Assembly: GCF_014200675.1 (NCBI RefSeq) | Contig: NZ_JACHCI010000022.1 | Coordinates: 1-64,000 of the forward strand | DNA from: Janthinobacterium saanense | GTDB taxonomy: Bacteria; Pseudomonadota; Gammaproteobacteria; Burkholderiales; Burkholderiaceae_D | Direction of reading: 5' to 3' | Length of the DNA: 64,000 nucleotides | In this document: positions 61,901 through 64,000 of the stretch, piece after piece | Position numbering within the stretch: position 1 is the first letter of the stretch | Layout: the number at the start of each line of letters is the position of its first letter | Translations under genes and position numbers: made by a program | The notes under the pieces: generated by a model | Told to the model about the DNA's origin: nothing | Seen by the model: only the letters and a program-made list of their open reading frames with translations | Databases searched by the model: none

Positions 61901-64000
61901 TGCGCGGCTATGCCGTGGGCGCGATGGCGCTGCTGCTGGCCAGGCGCCGCAGCAATCTGCAGGCGCGCACGCAGGCGGGCCTGATGTTTGCCGCGCTGAC
62001 CAGCCACTGGACGCAGCCGCTGCGCCACTCCGACGCCCTGTACCAGGAGGCCATGGGCTGGGCGCTGGAAATCGGCGATTTTGTCCAGGTCGGCCTGGTG
62101 GCGGCGGTGCGCGCGACCGAGCGGCTGATCCTGGGTGACCATTTGCCGCAGTTGCTGCTCGATATCGAGCAAGACATGGCGCTGATGCGGGCCAACGGCC
62201 AGCAGGCCATGGCCGACTGCTGCGTCGCCGGCGCCGTGGCGCCGATCAAATCCCTGATGGGGCTGTTGCCGCAGCGCGGCAGCTACGACCATGCCTCGTT
62301 CAGCGAGGCCGGCTTTCTGGAACAGTATGGCCATTCGCAGCTGTACCGTGCCTATTTCCTGCAAGGGAAGATACGTGACGCCTACCTGTTCGATACTGCC
62401 GACGCCGAGCAGCTGGCCGCGCAGCTGCTCCTGGTCACCGGCATCATGCGCGGCCAGGCCAAGGTGGTCGAGTCGAGCTTCTATGCCGCGCTGATCTGGG
62501 TCCGCGCCTTGCGGCGCGACCGCGGGCGCGCCGACGCCGCTGCCCTGCTGGAGAAAATCGACGCGCTGCACGGCAGCCTTGTCGCCTGGGCCGTGCAAGG
62601 TTCGGACCACAGTGTCGCCAGGCACCTGCTGGTGCAGGCGGAGATGGCGCGCTACCGCAGCGAACTGCAGGTGGCCACGCGCTGCTACCAGCAGGCGATC
62701 GATGCGGCCGGCCTGGCTGGTTACGTGAATCTGCAGGCGCTGGGCAATGAGCTGTGCGGCCAATGCTGGCTCGAACAGCAGCAGCCGCGCGTGGCGGCTG
62801 TGTTCATCGGCGACGCGATTGCCTATTACGAGCAGTGGGGCGCGCAGGGCAAAGTGGCGCAACTGCGCGCGCGCCATGCTGCGCCGCCGTCCAGGGCGTC
62901 GGCGCACGCCAGCGTGCGGATGGATGGCGGCGCTGCGCTCGACATGATGTCGCTGATGAAGGCGGCTACCATCCTGTCGAATGAAACAGGCCTGCGCAAG
63001 GTGCTGGCGCGCCTGATTGCCATCGTCTGCGAAAACGCCGGCGCCCAGGTGGCGCGCCTGCTCCTGCTGACCGATGGCGCCTACCATGTGGAGGCCGAGA
63101 CCGACGGCGACGCCGTCACCGTGCTGCAATCGCGCCGGGTCGACCTCGATGCGGCCAGTGATCCGCAGTTCCCGTTGTCGCTGCTGCGCTACCTGGTCCG
63201 CACGGGCGCCGAAGTGATCGAGGACAGCGTCACGGGCCTGTCACGCTTTGCCGCCGATCCTTACCTGCAGCACCATGCGCGGGCCGTGATGTGCCTGCCG
63301 ATCCGGCACGGCGGCCAGATTGACGGTATCCTCTACTTCGAGAACCGGCTGGCCGATGCGCCGTTTACGCAGGAGCGCGTGACCTTCCTGCGCATGCTGG
63401 GCGCCCAGGCCATGATCTCGATCGCCAGCGCCAGGCTGCACGACAACCTCGAACGGCGCGTTGCCGAGCGTACGGCGCAGCTGGAGGACGCCAACCGCAG
63501 GCTGGCGGCCCTGTCGATGACGGATGGCCTGACGGGCCTGGCTAACCGGCGCCATTTCGACGAGGTGCTGCGGCGCGAGCAGACGCGTTCGGCGCGCGCG
63601 GGGCAGCCGCTCTCGCTGATCATGCTCGATGTCGATCATTTCAAGCGATACAACGACCACTACGGGCATCAGGCTGGCGACGCATGCCTGATCCGCGTTG
63701 CGCATGCGCTGCGCGATGGCATGCGGCGCGCCGGTGACCTGGTGGCCCGTTACGGCGGCGAAGAATTTTCAATCGTGCTGCCCGACACCGATGCGCGGGA
63801 GGCCTTGCAGATCGGCACGGCGTTGCGCTGCGCAATCGAGGAGCTGGGCATCGTGCATGCCGGCGCGCCGGCGTGCAAGGTCACCATCAGCATCGGCGTT
63901 GCAGTCCAGCCGGCGCCGGGCGCCGCCAGCGCTGCCAGCGCTGATACCCTGCTGCGCTTGGCCGACGCCGCGCTGTATGGCGCCAAGGATGCGGGACGCA
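58990..64000 (+). CDS. Ser/Thr kinase-AAA ATPase-GAF-GGDEF multidomain protein (3' end outside window)
   Basis: Open from ATG 58990 to the window end, at least 1670 aa. Residues about 8-275 form a protein kinase: HRD at 135-137, DFG at 156-158, MAPEQTGRMNR. The glycine loop is weak (LHSGARSLVWRA), and the Lys in ALIVKVPK is kept. At about 310-690 is an AAA-type ATPase with Walker A GNSGIGKS (331-338, Lys337) and Walker B LVLFLDDLQWADG (Asp461/Asp462). A long helical TPR-like region follows, a GAF domain at about 1325-1475, a coiled stretch, and GGDEF from 1508 with GGEEF at 1589-1593 and an RxxD inhibitory site (RAGD) five residues earlier. So a kinase and an active-looking cyclic-di-GMP synthase share one chain. 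Related proteins usually end in a histidine kinase instead. Confidence 0.9.
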   Translation, partial: MSSLFDYQVTEQLHSGARSLVWRARGTDGAALIVKVPKQQFLSFQQVASFQREYAMARRCSHPGVVQALALQRHEGRWAMILQDSGGRALDQVVREGLTARTGPAQPALDLDDFFDIALQLCDALEAVHRQGLIHRDINPSNLVWHGGRRQLQLIDFGVACEPLPGRQDAAGGYPLEGTLRYMAPEQTGRMNRRVDYRADFYALGATFYALLAGQAPFEADDEMELVHCHLARSPDWSHPALADLPGQLLPIIQRLLEKNPAQRYQSLQGLRADLAACRTPMTVGCRALSAHDGRFVVPSTLRGRDDAVASLLAAFDRSAAGACEMLLVAGNSGIGKSALVREVQQPLIDRRAYFLSGKIDQLQREVPYAALVQAFQALMHQLLGQSAEMLRLWDGKLREALGSGLGAMVELIPELALIVGATELAPAATPIQAQLRLDRLFPRFVQVFVASGQPLVLFLDDLQWADGATLRMLELLMLSCASGDACKGSGLLLIGAYRDHEVGDAHPLAALRNKLLGCRARVTTLALRELTEVQVGQVVAAAVRVAVDDCAALTRICYQKTAGNPFFLRQFLAGLSDDGHLRYRAADDCWDWDLAAIEQARYTDNLVEALLERIRRLPTATQQLLQLAASSGNCFTLGTLALAMDRPPAHALQDLAPALDAGLIQPLARRDGMPGDGAVDLDSGYRFLHDRVQQAAYLAADEQARAASHLLLGRLLLAQTGGQERDGRLFDIVEQLNAGRALLADAGERLQLAGLNLQAGEKARRCAAFQTMLVHMRTGLELLPDDAWRSAAGLWLDLQLGVAEASYLCGQFDASEAIYCLVRARVRTPLEQVRCIAIQAHQYQLQGRLPDAIAVQRAALAQLGMDIPHEVAQLKARFDELRVGLGRLPGAREPAVLLAAGDMTDAAALAAMQMMHGLWMSSYYAGQQDLSALMVVSMTRMSMQGGSSDFSAIAYVGYALIVALYDGDAVRGYAVGAMALLLARRRSNLQARTQAGLMFAALTSHWTQPLRHSDALYQEAMGWALEIGDFVQVGLVAAVRATERLILGDHLPQLLLDIEQDMALMRANGQQAMADCCVAGAVAPIKSLMGLLPQRGSYDHASFSEAGFLEQYGHSQLYRAYFLQGKIRDAYLFDTADAEQLAAQLLLVTGIMRGQAKVVESSFYAALIWVRALRRDRGRADAAALLEKIDALHGSLVAWAVQGSDHSVARHLLVQAEMARYRSELQVATRCYQQAIDAAGLAGYVNLQALGNELCGQCWLEQQQPRVAAVFIGDAIAYYEQWGAQGKVAQLRARHAAPPSRASAHASVRMDGGAALDMMSLMKAATILSNETGLRKVLARLIAIVCENAGAQVARLLLLTDGAYHVEAETDGDAVTVLQSRRVDLDAASDPQFPLSLLRYLVRTGAEVIEDSVTGLSRFAADPYLQHHARAVMCLPIRHGGQIDGILYFENRLADAPFTQERVTFLRMLGAQAMISIASARLHDNLERRVAERTAQLEDANRRLAALSMTDGLTGLANRRHFDEVLRREQTRSARAGQPLSLIMLDVDHFKRYNDHYGHQAGDACLIRVAHALRDGMRRAGDLVARYGGEEFSIVLPDTDAREALQIGTALRCAIEELGIVHAGAPACKVTISIGVAVQPAPGAASAASADTLLRLADAALYGAKDAGR

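Overview
The window looks like a chromosomal segment of a high-GC betaproteobacterium of the Oxalobacteraceae, probably Janthinobacterium or a close relative. This rests on a hisZ-purA-phosphoribosyltransferase block, uvrB divergent from a tyrB/aspC-type aminotransferase, dispersed identical tRNA-Asn genes, and protein sequences typical of Burkholderiales. The genus is an inference from memory of similar proteins, since no search could be run.

Left part (1-22 kb). The first 92 bases are the 3' end of a group II intron (domains V and VI). Next come hisZ, purA and a phosphoribosyltransferase, then a LysR regulator divergent from a flavodoxin-fold oxidoreductase, a GNAT enzyme and a NIPSNAP protein. 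At 6.2-11.9 kb lies a compact three-gene unit: a membrane-anchored TerB_N/TerB_C protein, a BrxC/BrxD-like P-loop ATPase and an Lhr-like DEAD/DEAH helicase. It is a candidate DNA-processing or anti-phage system and is followed by a scar containing the end of an AraC-type regulator. uvrB and the aminotransferase follow. Two of three identical tRNA-Asn genes flank a Dabb protein, and next to them are a DUF1778/GNAT toxin-antitoxin pair, a small secreted Cys-containing protein, and a TetR-controlled pair (IMPase-like protein and NAD(P)-binding protein). A periplasmic M13 metallopeptidase closes this part.

Middle part (22-31 kb). This holds a minus-strand operon of three tightly overlapping modifying enzymes (GNAT, aspartyl/asparaginyl beta-hydroxylase-like, sulfotransferase), a GtrA protein, a purine permease, a TetX-like flavin monooxygenase divergent from a MarR regulator, the third tRNA-Asn, and several single genes.

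Type VI secretion locus (30.8-48 kb). Its content is an M15 peptidase, tssM, tagF and an OmpA-family gene on plus; tssJ-tssK-tssL on minus; and a TPR lipoprotein gene, tssB, tssC, hcp, tssE, tssH and tssA on plus. The baseplate genes tssF and tssG and the spike genes vgrG and PAAR are absent from the window, and tssE is fused by a 4-bp overlap to tssH.

Right part (48-64 kb). Here are a lipocalin, a chemoreceptor, a tRNA-modifying DTW protein, two coupled small membrane proteins, a radical SAM protein behind a near-perfect LexA (SOS) box, and a disaccharide phosphorylase operon (LacI, GH65, beta-phosphoglucomutase, MFS) with three LacI-type operators upstream. The window ends inside a very large Ser/Thr kinase-AAA-GAF-GGDEF protein.
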